From contig JALRDT010000004.1 of assembly GCA_023262125.1 (NCBI GenBank), positions 1 to 13,592 of the forward strand: a stretch of DNA of 13,592 nucleotides, in the 5' to 3' direction. The notes beneath the pieces are model-generated. The model searched no databases. It was not told the DNA's origin and saw nothing but the letters and a program-made list of their open reading frames with translations. Positions within the stretch are counted from its first letter, which is position 1, and each line of letters starts with the position of its first letter. Position numbers and translations under genes: made by a program. Positions 13,177-13,592 of the stretch are shown here, piece after piece. Source of the DNA: Candidatus Nanopelagicaceae bacterium. Lineage in GTDB: Bacteria; Actinomycetota; Actinomycetes; Nanopelagicales; Nanopelagicaceae.

Positions 13177-13186
13177 ATTATTTAAG
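13172..13186. repeat. AT-rich palindrome across two convergent stop codons
   Basis: CTTAAAT-T-ATTTAAG is a perfect inverted repeat with 7-bp arms that includes the stop codons of both the lipoprotein and response-regulator genes. The low GC content makes a weak hairpin, so it is at best a marginal bidirectional terminator. Confidence 0.35.
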
Positions 13187-13592
13187 TTCCATCTTGTAAC
13201 CCAGGCCGCGCACGGTCTGAATTAACTCTGGATTTGCAGGGTCTTTCTCTAATTTAGAACGTAACCTCTTGATATGTACATCTAGCGTTTTGGTATCTCC
13301 CACATAATCATTGCCCCAAATTCGATCAATGATTTGAATACGAGTAAGTACACGGCCAGCATTACGCATTAAGAATTCCAATAATTCAAATTCTTTAAGC
13401 GGTAGCGCAATATTTTCGCCTTTGAAAGTCACGATATGGCGATCCACATCTAATTTTATTTCTCCGACTTGTACTAATGGGCCACCATCTAGTTCGGCAG
13501 TTGAATCGCCACCGCGACGCAAAACTGCACGGATACGCGCCAATAATTCGCGAGCCGAATAAGGCTTTGTTACATAATCATCTGCGCCAAGT
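13178..13592 (-). CDS. OmpR/PhoB-family response regulator, N-terminal part cut by window edge
   Basis: Two-component DNA-binding response regulator of the RegX3/PhoP/MtrA kind. The visible part is the last 137 residues. It starts in the receiver domain with GADDYVTKPYSARELLARI, which includes the conserved Lys of the TKP motif. A linker follows, then a winged-helix domain (ALPLKEFELLEFLMRN, DTKTLDVHIKRLRSKLE, TVRGLGYKMELK at the end). The phosphorylated Asp and the N-terminus lie outside the window. Its place beside carD, with a lipoprotein gene between, is often seen for RegX3-like regulators in actinobacteria, but the specific identity cannot be fixed without the kinase partner. It is convergent with the lipoprotein gene. 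Confidence 0.93.
   Translation of the reverse strand, partial: LGADDYVTKPYSARELLARIRAVLRRGGDSTAELDGGPLVQVGEIKLDVDRHIVTFKGENIALPLKEFELLEFLMRNAGRVLTRIQIIDRIWGNDYVGDTKTLDVHIKRLRSKLEKDPANPELIQTVRGLGYKMELK

Noticed and set aside
1..13592. tRNA, rRNA, CRISPR arrays, insertion sequences or integrase genes
   Set aside because: No cloverleaf-like sequence, spaced repeat array, transposase or integrase motif, or terminal inverted repeats were seen on either strand by eye.

Overview
The window looks like part of a small, AT-rich, tightly packed actinobacterial chromosome, of the kind found in freshwater acI lineages (Candidatus Nanopelagicales). This is inference. It rests on the CarD / IspD / IspF / CysS neighbourhood with an OmpR/PhoB-type response regulator beside it, many ATGA or 1-20 bp gene junctions, promoters that look leaderless, and generally low GC. 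Both ends cut through genes.

Layout. (1) 1-2082, minus strand: ptsH (HPr), ispF and cysS form one compact operon; cysS runs off the left edge. (2) 2083-2160: a divergent control region holding a palindrome and a motif that recurs upstream of the SorC-type regulator gene. (3) 2161-10128, plus strand: ten genes that read as one catabolic module. They are E1 alpha and E1 beta of an acetoin/pyruvate-dehydrogenase-like complex, a lipoyl E2 with a degraded catalytic domain, a SorC-family regulator, GutM, a complete glucitol-type phosphotransferase system (IIC, a separate IIC2, a separate IIB, and IIA), and a homoserine-dehydrogenase-like/SAF oxidoreductase. (4) 10119-11429: a small unknown protein (minus), an ispD with good motifs (plus), and a zinc-ribbon gene that appears to start at ATT overlapping the ispD stop. 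(5) 11422-12538, minus: a degraded second IspD homologue followed upstream by carD. (6) 12539-13592: the carD promoter region, a lipoprotein gene (plus), and the C-terminal part of a response regulator (minus) that runs off the right edge.

How the genes may work together. The PTS proteins should import and phosphorylate a polyol, using HPr, whose gene lies next door. No sorbitol-6-phosphate dehydrogenase, enzyme I or dihydrolipoamide dehydrogenase (E3) is present here. The SAF oxidoreductase is the only candidate to oxidise the imported sugar-alcohol phosphate, and the E1 pair could then perform a TPP-dependent cleavage with the lipoyl protein as carrier. The substrate is unknown. The most unusual points are the E2 without its catalytic Ser and His, the glucitol IIBC protein split in two and encoded in reverse order around a strong hairpin, and two IspD homologues of which the one next to carD has lost its motifs.
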